This document shows, in pieces, positions 38,530-49,900 of a DNA stretch of 64,000 nucleotides. Made by a program: the position numbers and the translations under genes. The stretch spans positions 1 to 64,000 of the forward strand of contig CAJQQR010000114.1 of the NCBI GenBank assembly GCA_905480545.1, written 5' to 3'. Source of the stretch: an uncultured Pirellulaceae bacterium. GTDB taxonomy: Bacteria > Planctomycetota > Planctomycetia > Pirellulales > Pirellulaceae. The notes beneath the pieces are model-generated. The model did not search any database. It was not told the DNA's origin and worked only from the letters and a program-made list of their open reading frames with translations. Numbering within the stretch: position 1 is the stretch's first letter; the number at the start of each line of letters is the position of its first letter.

Positions 38530-39288
38530 TCAAAACCAAGTGGCAACTTCTTTTAATCCGATTTCAGCGTCTTGCTTTGGCCAATACTCCAGCCCAACAA
38601 AACCGTCGTATTCTGATTCACGGATCACCCGAAAGATCTCTGGGTAGTTTATTTCACCAAGCGTTAACTCATGACGACCTGGATTTCCGGCCGCATGAAA
38701 ATGGCCGATCTTGGAAAGATTGGACATGATATTCGGCAGCAAGTTGCCTTCGCTGATTTGCTGGTGGTAAATATCGAAGACAACTTTGACATGATCGCTG
38801 GCGACTGCGTCGATAATTTCAAATGCTTCGTCACTGTGAATCAAGAAATATCCGGGATGGTCCACTTTCTCGTTTAGAGGCTCGATCACCAACGTGATAT
38901 CGGCCGCTTTCAAAATCGGTGTGACCGCCGTCAAACCATCAACGATTGATTGATGCTGCTCTTTTCGCGAAATGCCTTGCCGGAAATCACCGACTTGGGA
39001 AATCAATGTCTTACATCCAATTTTTTTAGCAGCAGCAACTGATTCAGAGACGCCTTGAACATATTCATCTCGCAAACTTTGATCGGTTAGCGAAATAAAC
39101 TTCGTACAGCATGAAGCGATATCAAGTTCAAGTTTCGATTTAAGATCAACGATCTGCCCAAGATCTTTCTCCCACCAACACCAGAATTCGAATGCCTCAA
39201 TTCCACAGCTCTTCACTTGAGTTAACGCCTTCTCAACATCAATGCCTTCAAACACTGCATCGAAACAGACAGACGGGCGTAGTGGCAT
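38530..39288 (-). CDS. Hydroxypyruvate-isomerase-like TIM-barrel protein
   Basis: A 252-residue AP-endonuclease-2-type TIM barrel of the Hyi group. Metal ligands are seen in VIEPLNEKVDHPGY, VFDIYHQQISEG, FHAAGNPGRHEL and the C-terminal FVGLEYWP, which carries the second catalytic Glu. Relatives interconvert hydroxypyruvate and tartronate semialdehyde or epimerise sugars. It lies 42 bases downstream of a sodium/solute symporter on the same strand, and the pair probably imports and isomerises one small sugar or sugar acid. Confidence 0.86.
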   Translation of the reverse strand: MPLRPSVCFDAVFEGIDVEKALTQVKSCGIEAFEFWCWWEKDLGQIVDLKSKLELDIASCCTKFISLTDQSLRDEYVQGVSESVAAAKKIGCKTLISQVGDFRQGISRKEQHQSIVDGLTAVTPILKAADITLVIEPLNEKVDHPGYFLIHSDEAFEIIDAVASDHVKVVFDIYHQQISEGNLLPNIMSNLSKIGHFHAAGNPGRHELTLGEINYPEIFRVIRESEYDGFVGLEYWPKQDAEIGLKEVATWF

Positions 39289-39330
39289 AATTGGACTCTA
39301 TTATTTGTTGAAGGCAAAAAAAGCGGTTGG

Positions 39331-40968
39331 CTACGAAGCAAAAACAATGTAGATCAGCAGCGAAAGGGTAATCAACGCTCCCCCAACAATTTTCGCCGGT
39401 TTCCAAGGCGTCAAATCAACGACTTTTGCGTCTTTTTGAACAAAAGGCACATCTCGTTTCATGATTGTTTGCCCGAGGATGATCTGTAAGACGACCAGCA
39501 GCACAAATACCGCACCCGCGTAATGGTATCCACTCTTGAAAGTCGATATCAGCCAGCCGGTCTTCTCGTCGCCACCTGCAAACATTCCAATTAGCATCAA
39601 AACCAAACCGGTAACCACCGTAATAATCGCGGAAGTTCCATTCGCATTTCGATTGAAAAAACCAATCATGATAATCGCGAGGAGCGGGATGAAATATAGA
39701 CTGTTAAACCCTTGAAACAAACCGAAAAGTCCCTTTTCGCGTCCGTAAAAAATGTTTGGCGCCATAACAACTGCGAAGATGGCAACTGCGATGCTACAAA
39801 TTTGCCCAGCAAAAACCACCTGCTTCTGTGATGCTTCTGGGCGAACGTACTTTTTGTAGATGTCGAGTGAGAAAAGAGTTGCACATGAATTCAAGACGGA
39901 ATTAAAAGTCGATAAAATCGACCCAACAATGACCGCAGCGAAAAAACCAGTTAGCGGCTTTGGAAGCACAAGATTAACGAGCGCGCCATATGCCTTGCCA
40001 GCGTCAACGTCACCTTCGCTCATAAGCGTTTGTTCAAACTCTACGCTGTTTGCCGCGATGTGAGCAGCAACAATCCCGGGTAACACCAAGACCAATGGTG
40101 CAAGAATTTTGAAAAATGAAGCGAGCAACACACCTTTTTGTCCCTCGGCCAGGTTCTTTGCCGCAAAAGTCCGCTGAATAATTTGCTGGTTTGTACACCA
40201 ATAAAAAAAGTTGATTAAAAACACACCAGACAATAGCGTATGCCATGGAACATCTTCTCCAGCTACACCCAAAGAATTGAATGCATCAGAATCTCTTGCA
40301 TTGATATCCTTAAATGCTTCAACTAGTCCGACCTCTTGGCTGATGTACGAAACCGCAAAAATCGTGATCATCGAACTGCCGACCAATAACCCCGCGCCAT
40401 TGAGCGTGTCCGACACAGCAACGGCTCTAAGGCCGCCGAAAATGGCGTAAGCACCACCCACAACCGCGATGAAGCTGATTACCGCCCAAATCAATTCATA
40501 CTCACCCATCCCGGTTGCATCGGTCAGTTGCAGCATCGCGATCAAGCCTTTTGCCGCCGTGTACAAAACAAATGGCAACAAAATTACACAGTATGCGATG
40601 ATGAAAATGACACTCGTTAGTGCCCGCACGCGCCCGTCATAACGCTCCTCCATAAACTGCGGTATCGTCGTGATGCCCGACTTCAAATAGCGAGGCAAAA
40701 ACACCAACGCCAAGATCACCAAAGAGAAACCAGCAATAACTTCCCATGCCATCACCGAAAGCCCTTCGTTAAACGACCCAGCATTCAGTCCAACCAATTG
40801 CTCTGTGGAAAGGTTTGTAAGAAGCAATGACCCGGCAATAATAATTCCGGTTAAGCCTCGACCTGCAAGAAAAAAACCATCGTCGGTGTCGTTCTTTTTT
40901 CCTAGCGTTAACCACCATGTCAAAACAGCGACCAGCGCTGTAAAAAAAATAAAAGTTGCAAGAGTCAT
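39331..40968 (-). CDS. Sodium/solute symporter, SSS family
   Basis: An inner-membrane protein of 545 residues with about 14 predicted hydrophobic segments. The SSS signature is visible in GRGLTGIIIAGSLLLTNLST near residue 36 and in AIFGGLRAVAVSDTLNGAGL. It is related to the sugar-transporting SGLT branch. The substrate is likely a sugar or sugar acid, judged from the TIM-barrel isomerase gene next to it. Both genes are on the minus strand in one operon. Confidence 0.9.
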   Translation of the reverse strand: MTLATFIFFTALVAVLTWWLTLGKKNDTDDGFFLAGRGLTGIIIAGSLLLTNLSTEQLVGLNAGSFNEGLSVMAWEVIAGFSLVILALVFLPRYLKSGITTIPQFMEERYDGRVRALTSVIFIIAYCVILLPFVLYTAAKGLIAMLQLTDATGMGEYELIWAVISFIAVVGGAYAIFGGLRAVAVSDTLNGAGLLVGSSMITIFAVSYISQEVGLVEAFKDINARDSDAFNSLGVAGEDVPWHTLLSGVFLINFFYWCTNQQIIQRTFAAKNLAEGQKGVLLASFFKILAPLVLVLPGIVAAHIAANSVEFEQTLMSEGDVDAGKAYGALVNLVLPKPLTGFFAAVIVGSILSTFNSVLNSCATLFSLDIYKKYVRPEASQKQVVFAGQICSIAVAIFAVVMAPNIFYGREKGLFGLFQGFNSLYFIPLLAIIMIGFFNRNANGTSAIITVVTGLVLMLIGMFAGGDEKTGWLISTFKSGYHYAGAVFVLLVVLQIILGQTIMKRDVPFVQKDAKVVDLTPWKPAKIVGGALITLSLLIYIVFAS

Positions 40969-41074
40969 ACGGGTAAACGATTAAATGGGAAGCGAAATCA
41001 ACGTGGCATGATAGCACATTTTTATTGAACAACTAATCCAGCCACAAATAAAGAAAAAGCAAAAGGAATCGCTG

Positions 41075-41890
41075 TTAGAATTCTTTCGTTTTGTGGTCAA
41101 AGATGCCGACTTCGTCTCGGACTTTGAGCAACTGCGCCAGTACGCTGATCGCCACTTCGGCCGGCGTATTATTTCCAATCGGGAAGCCAATTGGGCAGAA
41201 GACGGAATCGATTTTTTTGGAATCGATCTGCTTTTCAGACAATTCACGTCTGAGAACACTCGCTTTTTGTTTACTACCAATCACACCAATGTAGGGCGCC
41301 TTCCGCGTTGACAAAATTTCTGTCAGGACGGGCAAGTCGGCGGAGTGCCCTTTGCTCATCAGCACAAAAAATGTCCGTTCCGAAAATTCACCAACCAAAT
41401 CAGCGGGGTTGGCTACACATCGTTTACGTAGCTTGGGATGATCATCCAGTTTAGCGATCCAATCGGACCGTGGATCAATGCAAGTCACCTTACAATTTAG
41501 CTTGGTCAACATCGGGATTAATGCTTGCGCGATATGCCCCGCACCAAACACCGCAATCGGCCAAACTGTTTGTCTATGAAATTCAAAGAATAGCTTTACT
41601 TCACCACCACAAGTCATCCCAATGTCGGACTGCAGATTCCAGGTCACCAAGTCATTGGTGATCCCTTCGTCCCCCGACAGGATTCGCTGCGCGTAATCAA
41701 TTGATGCGCCCTCAATTTTTCCGCCGCCAATAGTTCCAGCAACGATTCCCTGATCTGTAACAATGGCTTTGGCACCAATGATTTGGGGGGCACTTCCACG
41801 AATATCTAACAAGGTAATCGACACAAACGACACTTCTTCGTCGAGCAATTCCTTTGTCACGCGAACGTGCTCCATGATATCATGCGTCAT
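41075..41890 (-). CDS. xdhC: XdhC-family molybdenum cofactor insertion protein
   Basis: XdhC binds and sulfurates the molybdenum cofactor and inserts it into xanthine-dehydrogenase-family enzymes. The 271-residue protein has the N-terminal XdhC domain (GTIGGGKIEGASIDYAQRIL, GMTCGGEVKLFFEF) and the C-terminal Rossmann-like XdhC_C domain (AVFGAGHIAQALIPML, YIGVIGSKQKAS, GFPIGNNTPAEVAISV). The TTG start of the longer frame is rejected in favour of ATG at 41890. It is divergent from the MobA-like gene and 1 kb from the oxidoreductase it should serve. Confidence 0.9.
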   Translation of the reverse strand: MTHDIMEHVRVTKELLDEEVSFVSITLLDIRGSAPQIIGAKAIVTDQGIVAGTIGGGKIEGASIDYAQRILSGDEGITNDLVTWNLQSDIGMTCGGEVKLFFEFHRQTVWPIAVFGAGHIAQALIPMLTKLNCKVTCIDPRSDWIAKLDDHPKLRKRCVANPADLVGEFSERTFFVLMSKGHSADLPVLTEILSTRKAPYIGVIGSKQKASVLRRELSEKQIDSKKIDSVFCPIGFPIGNNTPAEVAISVLAQLLKVRDEVGIFDHKTKEF

Positions 41891-41948
41891 TTTCAATAAC
41901 CCTGTACTTTAACAATTCATTTAGGGTGTTGTTCCGCGATCCGCCGAC

Positions 41949-42701
41949 ATGCCACTGCCCGGGGATTATGAGTCACGACAAATCGCAACGCCCAACGAGA
42001 TCACCCTAACATTAAGCATGGACAAAGCACCAGAACCAATTCACTCATCGACGGACCAAAAACGTAAATGTTACGCGATCATTCCGGCAGCAGGTAGAAG
42101 TCATCGAATGGGTACGTCGAAATTGCTGTTACCCTGGCCATCACCAAAACGCCCCAATGGTTTGGTGATTGAACAGGTCATCGAAGCGTGGACGCGGAGC
42201 AATGTTGCGAAAACAATAATTGTGATTCGAAAAAAGGACAAATCGGGAGTCATAGAGGCTTGTAAGAACCTGCCTGCTCACATCGTTTTCGCGGATGAAC
42301 CACCCGATATGAAGGCATCGATTCAAGCTGGCCTCAAATACATTATCAAGCATAAAAACCCCTCTCCGAATGATAGCTTTCTAATTGCGCCCGCCGATCT
42401 ACCAACGTTATCCTCGCAATTGATAAACAGAGTTTTAGCGTTTGATCCAAACTTTTCGCAAATTGTGGTACCAATATTCGGTGGCAAAAGAGGGCATCCC
42501 GTGCTTTTTCCCTGGAGATTTTATAACGACGTATTTCGCTTGCCGATCGATGCTGGTGTCAATCAAATCCTGGAAAAGAACAAAGAATCCGCGATCGCTC
42601 TTCCCGTCGAAGAGCACCTACAAGACATTGACACGCCAAAAGAGTATCGGCGAGCGTTAAACGGATGGAAATCCAAAATCTCGAAAAATAATAGCACTTG
42701 A
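41949..42701 (+). CDS. MobA-like molybdenum cofactor nucleotidyltransferase
   Basis: A 250-residue cytosolic transferase of the MocA/MobA NTP-transferase-3 family, which adds CMP or GMP to molybdopterin. The nucleotide loop AIIPAAGRSHRMGTSKLLLP is at residue 44 and the metal-binding Asp is in LIAPADLPTLS near 143. The C-terminal acceptor region is PIFGGKRGHPVLF. In xanthine-dehydrogenase-family enzymes of bacteria the cofactor is usually the CMP form, so a cytidylyltransferase role fits. The N-terminal 23 residues could be absent if translation starts at the ATG at 42018. Confidence 0.84.
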   Translation: MPLPGDYESRQIATPNEITLTLSMDKAPEPIHSSTDQKRKCYAIIPAAGRSHRMGTSKLLLPWPSPKRPNGLVIEQVIEAWTRSNVAKTIIVIRKKDKSGVIEACKNLPAHIVFADEPPDMKASIQAGLKYIIKHKNPSPNDSFLIAPADLPTLSSQLINRVLAFDPNFSQIVVPIFGGKRGHPVLFPWRFYNDVFRLPIDAGVNQILEKNKESAIALPVEEHLQDIDTPKEYRRALNGWKSKISKNNST

Positions 42702-42937
42702 AATTTTAAAAGAAGACAAAGTACCGCGATGCAATCGAAATTCCGCCTTTAAATATGGAGGATCACTCTTTTTGAAATGGCGGCACGCACGGTGCTGATT
42801 TAAATCGAGAGTTACATCCGCAGCATTGGACTAGATGTAGCCAAACTTTTCGGGATTGATCTATAATGACGCTCCGTGCGACGGTCGTCGCAATTCAAAA
42901 TTTGACTGCATCAAAATCCATGCATAGGTATTCCGTC

Positions 42938-43396
42938 ATGGCAACCATCAATGTCAACGGCAAGGTTCTCGAATTGAAGGACGTGCCCGACTCAACACCA
43001 CTTCTTTGGGTCCTTCGCGATCATCTCGGTTTGACCGGCACCAAATATGGTTGCGGCGTTTCCGAGTGTGGAGCGTGCACCGTTCATGTTGACGGTGAAG
43101 CGATCCAGTCTTGCATCACCGAAGTCGGCGACATCGGCGAAGCAAACGTTGTCACCATCGAAGGACTTTCCGAAGACGGATCACATCCGGTTCAGAAAGC
43201 ATGGGCGGAGCATAACGTTCCGCAATGTGGCTACTGCCAGGTTGGGCAAATGATGACCGCTGCAGCATTGCTCAAAGAAAACAACGACCCATCGGACGAA
43301 GAAATCGAAGAAGGCATGTGGAATATTTGTCGCTGTGGGACTTATCCTCGGATTCGTGAAGCCGTCAAAGCGGCTGCAAAGGAGATGAAGAAATGA
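42938..43396 (+). CDS. Isoquinoline 1-oxidoreductase-type [2Fe-2S] subunit
   Basis: The small iron-sulfur subunit of a two-subunit xanthine-dehydrogenase-family enzyme. From the ATG at 42938 it has 152 residues. The plant-type ferredoxin cluster ligands are in [16 protein letters not shown], and the second cluster in CGYCQVGQM with [11 protein letters not shown]. It lacks the FAD domain, as in IorA. The stop overlaps the start of the large subunit as ATGA, so the two are coupled. Upstream ATGs at 42866 and 42920 would add a poorly conserved extension. Confidence 0.92.
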   Translation: MATINVNGKVLELKDVPDSTPLLWVLRDHLGLTGTKYGCGVSECGACTVHVDGEAIQSCITEVGDIGEANVVTIEGLSEDGSHPVQKAWAEHNVPQCGYCQVGQMMTAAALLKENNDPSDEEIEEGMWNICRCGTYPRIREAVKAAAKEMKK

Positions 43397-45753
43397 GTAA
43401 CTCACTTCGCGAATTAATTGACCAGAGCCGTAAAGCAACCGAAATTATTGCCGACGAATCCAACCAAAGTACCCCTAATTTTTCCAGACGAAATTTTCTT
43501 GCGGGCGTTTCAACTGGCTCACTCGTATTGATGGGAAAAGTTGCCAGCGGACGCAATTCGTCCGAATCCAATTTGGCATTAGCCAATCCTAGTAAAGTCA
43601 GCGCAGCGTCTTTTGCGCCTGACTTGTTTGTTTCAATCGATTCCGACGGAACCGTCAATGCGTTAGTACACCGATCCGAAATGGGAACCGGAATTCGCAC
43701 CAGTCTTCCGAGAGTGCTTGCCGATGAATTGGAGGTCGATTGGGAAAGGGTCAAAATCCATCAGGCAAAAGGTGACAAAAAACTCGGTGATCAGAATACT
43801 GATGGATCGAATAGCATTCGTTTCTTCTTTAAGACCATGCGAATTGCCGGCGCTACCGCGCGAACCATGCTTGAAAAAGCGGCCGCAATCAAATGGAGCG
43901 TAGATGCAGCAACATGTTACGCTGAAAACCACCAGATCAAACACATGGGCTCGAACAAGTCCATAGATTTTGGCGAACTGGTTGAAACGGCGAAGTCACT
44001 TGATGTACCAACACCTGATTCACTTAAACTAAAACCTCGCTCGAAATGGAAGTTCATTGGCAAGGACGCGCCGATCACTGACATGAAGGAAATTCTTACT
44101 GGAAAAGCGGTTTTCGGTATCGATGCGCGAATGGAAAATCAACTGTTCGCCGTGATTGCTCGCCCGCCAGTCGTCGGAGGAACGGTTAAGTCGTTCGATG
44201 CTACGCAGGCAAAAACAATCCCCGGCGTTGTGGAGGTCATTGAGTTACCACGATTCAAAGGCGCACCCATGTTCCAGCAACTTGGTGGAGTCGCAGTTTG
44301 TGCCAATAGCACATGGGCTGCTTGGCAAGGGCGCGACGCATTGGAAATCGAGTGGGAAGCGGGTGAAAACGAAACTTATAATTCGAAAGAGTTTGCCAAA
44401 GAACTGAAAGCAACCGTCAATAAACCCGGGGTTGCAATGCGCTCCGAGGGCGATGCAAAATCAGTGATCAAAAACGCAAGGAAAGTAATTTCTGCGGACT
44501 ATTCCGTTCCGCACTTGTCACACGCCCCGATGGAACCAACATGCGCCGTTGCTGACGTCAAAACAGATGCCGTTGGCAGAGTTACATCGTGCCATGTTCT
44601 CGCCGCAACACAAAATCCGCAGGCCGTTCAGCAAGCGGTCGGGCCAGCGATGGGCGTGCCAAACGATGATGTACTTGTCAACGTCACCTTGCTTGGATCG
44701 GGATTTGGTCGAAAGAGCAAGCCCGACTATTGCGTTGAAGCCGCGTTGTTGTCTCGACAATTGAAACGACCGGTGCACGTGACATGGACTCGCGAAGACG
44801 ATATCAAACACGATTATTATCATGCGATCTCGGCCATTCATTGTGAGGCATCGGTCGACGATACCGGCAAACCAACCGCTTGGCTGCAACGGGTAGCCTA
44901 CCCATCAATCGGTTCAACGTTTGCCTTAGGTTCTGACACACCTGCATCATGGGAAGCCGAAATGGGGCACACAGATTTGCCGTATTCCGTTCCTAACCTC
45001 CAGCTGGAAGTTGGCAAGGCGAAATCGCACGTGCGAACAGGGTGGCTTCGAGCCGTTTGCCATATCCAACAAAACTTTGCCGTTGCTTCGTTTGCGGATG
45101 AGCTCGCCGTTGCAGCGGGACGAGACCAGCTTGAGTTTCTTCTCGATCTACTGGGTAAAGATCGCAAGATTGATCTTAAAGCAGCAAAGCTCGCCAATCG
45201 AGGAGCGTCACCAATCGAGCACCCTTACGATATTGAACGACTGAAGAATGTTCTTCGCCGTGTCGCAAACAACTCCAACTGGGTTGATCGGAAAAGTTTG
45301 CCGAAAGGGCAGGGGATGGGCATTGCGTGTTGCAGATCGTTCCTTGGCTACACCGGTCACGTTATCCAAGTTGATGTCAAAAAAGATGGCAAGTTAGACA
45401 TTTCCAAAGTTTGGTGTTCGATCGATTCAGGTACCATTGTTTCGCCCGACCGAGTGCACTCTCAGGTCGAAGGGGCGGCGATCATGGGAACTTCTCAAGC
45501 ACGGTACGGAGAAATCACATTTAAAAACGGACGGGCCGTTCAATCAAATTATGACGACTACAAAGTCGCCCGAATGAGCGATTCACCAAAAGAAATTTTT
45601 GTCGATGTTGTGGAAAGCAGTGCCGCTCCTGCAGGTGTCGGGGAAACCGGCATCGGTTCATTCGCACCAGCGCTTTGCAACGCAATCTATGCTGCAATCG
45701 GAAAGCGTTTTCGGGATTTGCCGCTGAAAAACCATGATCTGTCATGGTCCTAG
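43393..45753 (+). CDS. Isoquinoline 1-oxidoreductase-type molybdenum subunit, Tat-exported
   Basis: A 786-residue large subunit that binds the molybdenum cofactor and oxidises an aldehyde or N-heterocycle. A Tat signal ([19 protein letters not shown]) lies near residue 30, so the enzyme is probably carried to the periplasm with the small subunit. Cofactor-binding segments are [19 protein letters not shown] near residue 435 and the C-terminal [15 protein letters not shown], whose Glu is the catalytic base. Like other IorB proteins it has no FAD subunit partner, so electrons probably go to an external acceptor such as a cytochrome. XdhC and a nucleotidyltransferase gene nearby supply the cofactor. 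Confidence 0.92.
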   Translation: MSNSLRELIDQSRKATEIIADESNQSTPNFSRRNFLAGVSTGSLVLMGKVASGRNSSESNLALANPSKVSAASFAPDLFVSIDSDGTVNALVHRSEMGTGIRTSLPRVLADELEVDWERVKIHQAKGDKKLGDQNTDGSNSIRFFFKTMRIAGATARTMLEKAAAIKWSVDAATCYAENHQIKHMGSNKSIDFGELVETAKSLDVPTPDSLKLKPRSKWKFIGKDAPITDMKEILTGKAVFGIDARMENQLFAVIARPPVVGGTVKSFDATQAKTIPGVVEVIELPRFKGAPMFQQLGGVAVCANSTWAAWQGRDALEIEWEAGENETYNSKEFAKELKATVNKPGVAMRSEGDAKSVIKNARKVISADYSVPHLSHAPMEPTCAVADVKTDAVGRVTSCHVLAATQNPQAVQQAVGPAMGVPNDDVLVNVTLLGSGFGRKSKPDYCVEAALLSRQLKRPVHVTWTREDDIKHDYYHAISAIHCEASVDDTGKPTAWLQRVAYPSIGSTFALGSDTPASWEAEMGHTDLPYSVPNLQLEVGKAKSHVRTGWLRAVCHIQQNFAVASFADELAVAAGRDQLEFLLDLLGKDRKIDLKAAKLANRGASPIEHPYDIERLKNVLRRVANNSNWVDRKSLPKGQGMGIACCRSFLGYTGHVIQVDVKKDGKLDISKVWCSIDSGTIVSPDRVHSQVEGAAIMGTSQARYGEITFKNGRAVQSNYDDYKVARMSDSPKEIFVDVVESSAAPAGVGETGIGSFAPALCNAIYAAIGKRFRDLPLKNHDLSWS

Positions 45754-45936
45754 ATTGCCCATCCCTTGCAGAACCTCACAACTATCGGACCAGATCTCGA
45801 AACATCTGGTCCAATCACGCCAATCTCCTGCGTCGTTGGTGCGATTCTTCGAAACAAAGCCCTCAATATTTCGCAACCACTCCGGCGCCACCTGATTTCC
45901 ATTGGTAAGTTCATCTGCGTAGCAGCGGCTTTCCAA
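45742..45936 (-). other. Possible remnant of a small gene
   Basis: A 64-codon minus-strand frame from a TTG has an amino acid mix like a real acidic cytosolic protein (YADELTNGNQVAPEWLRNIE, then DAGDWRDWTRCFEIWSDSCE). Its stop overlaps the end of the oxidoreductase gene tail to tail. The frame is cut by an in-frame TGA a few codons upstream, and a one-base shift would continue it. It could be the 3' end of a decayed gene or chance. Confidence 0.25.
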
Positions 45937-46255
45937 ATCCGACAGGTGCGAAAATCCAGTTTCTCAAGAAGCGCAACCCGTTGGGACGCAGCTCTGAAGT
46001 TCTATTTTCCATACGGAAACAGTCAAACAAACACTTTTCATTGCAAATGCAGACGGAGCAAAGTTGTCGAACATTCCTCCATCACCGCCGTTGCATCTGG
46101 TCAGCGAAAATAACGTAGGGTCATTAAACATCGTTACCAGGCAATTTCGGACATGTGATGAAGTCGCGATTAAATTGAACGTCGACTATATTGATCTTAT
46201 GGACAAATCTTTATGACTTGCCACCGCATTCTATCGCACTCTCCAGGGCCAAACG
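45937..46255. other. Intergenic stretch
   Basis: I see no gene, repeat or terminator here beyond the possible continuation of the minus-strand remnant. The downstream membrane-protein gene must have its promoter in this stretch. Confidence 0.35.
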
Positions 46256-46705
46256 ATGAACAACAATCCATCCACGTCTATACCTGTTTGGTTTCGCCTA
46301 GTTGCTGGCGCGGCAATTTTGTGGAACTTGATGGGCTGCGCTATATTTTTAAGTGATGTATTCGCCCTGGAATCGAACATTCAAACCTGGACCGAACCTC
46401 AAAAAGAATGGGCAAGATCAACGCCAAAATGGATCTATTTTTTATTCGCGATTTCCGTGAGCAGTGGCGTTGCGGGAAGCATCTTTCTCCTTTTGCGTCA
46501 GCCCTTATCGATAACTTTGTTGGCAGTTAGCTTCGCCACTGTGCTGGTACAGATGACCTATACCATGCTGATCGCTGGAGGCCTTAAAGTGATGGGGCCT
46601 TCCGGTGCGGTAATGCCGACGATCGTCGTCTTATTGGGACTGACATGGCTGTTGTTTTCTTTGTTTTCAAAACGAAACAATTGGCTTCACTCCAAAACCG
46701 AATAA
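46256..46705 (+). CDS. Four-helix membrane protein, function unknown
   Basis: A 149-residue inner-membrane protein with four hydrophobic segments (LVAGAAILWNLMGCAIF, WIYFLFAISVSSGVAGSIF, LLAVSFATVLVQMTYTMLI, PTIVVLLGLTWLLFSLF). It resembles small proteins in Bacteroidetes that are often labelled sugar transporter without evidence. The WNLMG motif in the first helix is typical. No partner gene is adjacent. Confidence 0.75.
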   Translation: MNNNPSTSIPVWFRLVAGAAILWNLMGCAIFLSDVFALESNIQTWTEPQKEWARSTPKWIYFLFAISVSSGVAGSIFLLLRQPLSITLLAVSFATVLVQMTYTMLIAGGLKVMGPSGAVMPTIVVLLGLTWLLFSLFSKRNNWLHSKTE

Positions 46706-46916
46706 CCATAACGTCATGTTTTCGCGTGATCAGCACTGGATGGATTGCTCGAAAATCAGAAAACTCGGATTGGGTGCAAAGCAATGCAAACTCAATCAAT
46801 TCAACCTTACCGACCAAGCCAGCGACAAGCTTCGAATTAAAAACACTGCCCTTACATTGAGATGGATTTAAATTCCACCGTTATACGGAGCAATGGAACA
46901 CCAATAATTATTGATC

Positions 46917-49900
46917 ATGGACATTCGGATTAACAAAACGGACAATCGTATAGCAGCCTCAGCAGACGGGGCACCTCAATCACCTCGCTTACCAACAGTC
47001 GTGCGGCCACACAAACTGAAGGCAACTCAGAAACTCATCGTCACGGGCACGTTACTCGCACTTGGAGTAGCCGCAAGTGCTGAAGACGTCAACTTTTCTC
47101 GCGACGTTTTACCGCTGCTTTCTGATCGATGTTTTCATTGTCACGGACCAGATGAAGAAAATCGCAAAGCGGATTTGCGATTGGACTTAGAGTCTCAAGC
47201 GAAGGTCGATTCCGACGCTTTTGGACCGATTTCACCAGGCAATCTTTCCGAAAGTGAAGTTTGGAATCGAATCAATTCCACCGACCAAAACGAGTTGATG
47301 CCTCCACCTGATTCGCATCGCAAACCTTTGTCTGCAAAGGAAAAAGCGACGATACAAAAGTGGATACTCGACGGGGCAAGATGGGGGAAACATTGGTCGT
47401 TTGAACGGCCGGTTAAAGCAGCAGTCCCAGATATCGCCAAGCATCCGATTGACGCGTTCATTCGTCAAGCATTAAAAGACAAAAAGATCGCACCTAGCGA
47501 GAGAGCTCCCGTCCATACGCAATTGCGACGGTTGTCATTTAGCTTGATTGGCATGGCACCCACGCCGGAAGAACTGAAGCTGCTCGAAAAAAATCCGTCG
47601 AACGAAAATTGGAATTCCACGATCGAACGTTTACTTGCATCTCCTCATCACGCTGAGCGAATGGCAATGTGGTGGTTGGATGCGGCTCGATACTCTGATT
47701 CTGACGGATTCCAAGGGGACGCCACTAGGCAGAATTGGCCTTGGCGAGATTGGGTGATCAGCGCTTTTCAAAAAAACATGTCGTTCGATGATTTTACCAT
47801 CGAACAATTTGCAGGGGATTTGTTGCCTAACTCGACTGCTGAACAAATTCTTGCGACCTGTTTTCACAGAAATCATATGACCAACGGAGAAGGTGGGCGA
47901 GATCCCGAGGAATCCCGCATCGATTACGTGATTGACCGCGTCAATACGACTGGCACCGTTTGGCTTGGTTTAACACTAGGCTGTACGCAATGTCACACCC
48001 ATAAATTCGATCCAATTACGCATCACGATTATTATTCGATGACGGCGTTCTTCAATAGCATCGATGAAAATGGCAAAGCTGGAATGGGGGCCACGCCCTA
48101 CTTAAAATACCAATCCAAAGCCGTGACGGATCGTGTCGAAGAACTAACTCGTTTTGTAGATGCGTGCGAATCTGAAGAATCGTTAGTCAGGAAAAACGCT
48201 GAAAAACGGTTCGAAAACTGGTTGAAGGAAACGGTGAACAGCGACCATTCGCTGTATCAAACCTGGAGCATACCCGAGCCAACGGCTACCAGCAGTGATG
48301 GCTCGAAATTCCGAATCGAATCTGAAAACACCATTCAGACGTTTGGGCCATCGCCCCGGCAAGACGACTACCATATCTCACTCCCAATCCCTGAAGGCAT
48401 GACTCAAATCAGCGGTTGGAGGCTTGAAGTGTTCCCAAACAACGAGCACGTCGATGGGCGATTTTCGCGTGAGGGCAACGGTGAATTTGTACTCACAAGC
48501 GTTCGCGCGTTGCTAAAACAGAAAGGTACAAATACGGAAAAAGAACTTGAAATATCGAAAGCACTGGCTGATGTTGAGGCTAATCCAAGACGCAAAAGCA
48601 AATTATTTAGCGACTATTCCGCCATTGCAAAAACACTAAATGATGATGCTCGAAATGGCTGGACCACAGAAGGCGTAAAGAACGCGGCGTCCCACATCGG
48701 CGTATTTGCTCTTGAAAAACCCACTGCCGTTCAGCACGGCGACCAGTTTGTCATACTGCTTCGGCATCGATCCAATATTGGAAACGCCAACATTGGACGT
48801 TTTCGTCTATCCATCACCTCGGAAGCGGGTGAGACCGTTGCTCGGGTCGACGGCAAATCCCCCATGAGTGAGCTATCAAGACTTTCCACCAAAGATATTG
48901 GCTCCGTGCCGAGTGAATTACGTTCGCGGCTGCTAAAACAATTCCTCCTAACCGATGTGGTTTACCAGGGCCATCTCAAACGCCTGAATACCGCGAAGCA
49001 ACAGTTGAACGCAACGCGATCCAATGCAAAACCTCGTTCAGTAATGGTCCTGCGCGAGCGGAAAGATGCGCGGACGACCCACGTTCTCGTTCGAGGTGTT
49101 TGGGATGCGAAGGGTGACGAAGTTAAACCTGCAATGCTGCCTTCGATCTTAAAGTGGCCTGAGGAAAAATCACAATCTCGATTGGATCTTGCAAAATGGA
49201 TTGTAGATCGGCAGAATCCGTTGACCGCCCGAGTGGTTGTGAATCATTTGTGGCAGATAATGTTCGGTGAAGGGATCGTGAGAACACCTGGAGATTTTGG
49301 ACTGCAGGGCGAATTCCCAACGCATCCCAAATTACTTGATTGGCTGGCCGTCGAGCTGATGGAAAAGGATTGGGACCTACGTCACATATTAAAGTTGATC
49401 GCGACAAGTGAAACCTATCGGCAAAGCAGCAACACCACAGCACAGCTACTTGCTGTGGATCCGCAGAATCGCATGTTGGCGAGAGCTTCCCGATTCCGTT
49501 TGCCGGCGTGGATGATTCGCGATAATGGGCTTCGGGTTTCCAATTTACTGAACAGTGCGATTGGAGGGCCACCGGTTTATCCTTATCAACCCGATGGAGT
49601 CTGGTCAGAAAACACAATGGGCCGGTTCCGTTATCAACCAAGTCTTGGACCGGCACAATACCGTCGTACACTTTATGCGTACTGGCGGCGTTCAAGTGCC
49701 CCAACATTCCTGTTTGATAATGCACAGCGGCGAGTCTGTGAGGTGAGCACCCGTCGCACCAACACACCGCTCCATGCCTTAACGTTGATGAACAACAACA
49801 ATTCGCTCGAAGCGGCTCGAGTACTCGCCGATAAACTTTCAAAACCCAATGGAGATTCTATCCCCAAACGAATCGGCATCTTGGCGACGCGGATTCTCTC

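Noticed and set aside
49123..49842. Minus-strand 239-codon frame
   Set aside because: It lies inside the DUF1553 part of a clearly coding gene and has no domain.
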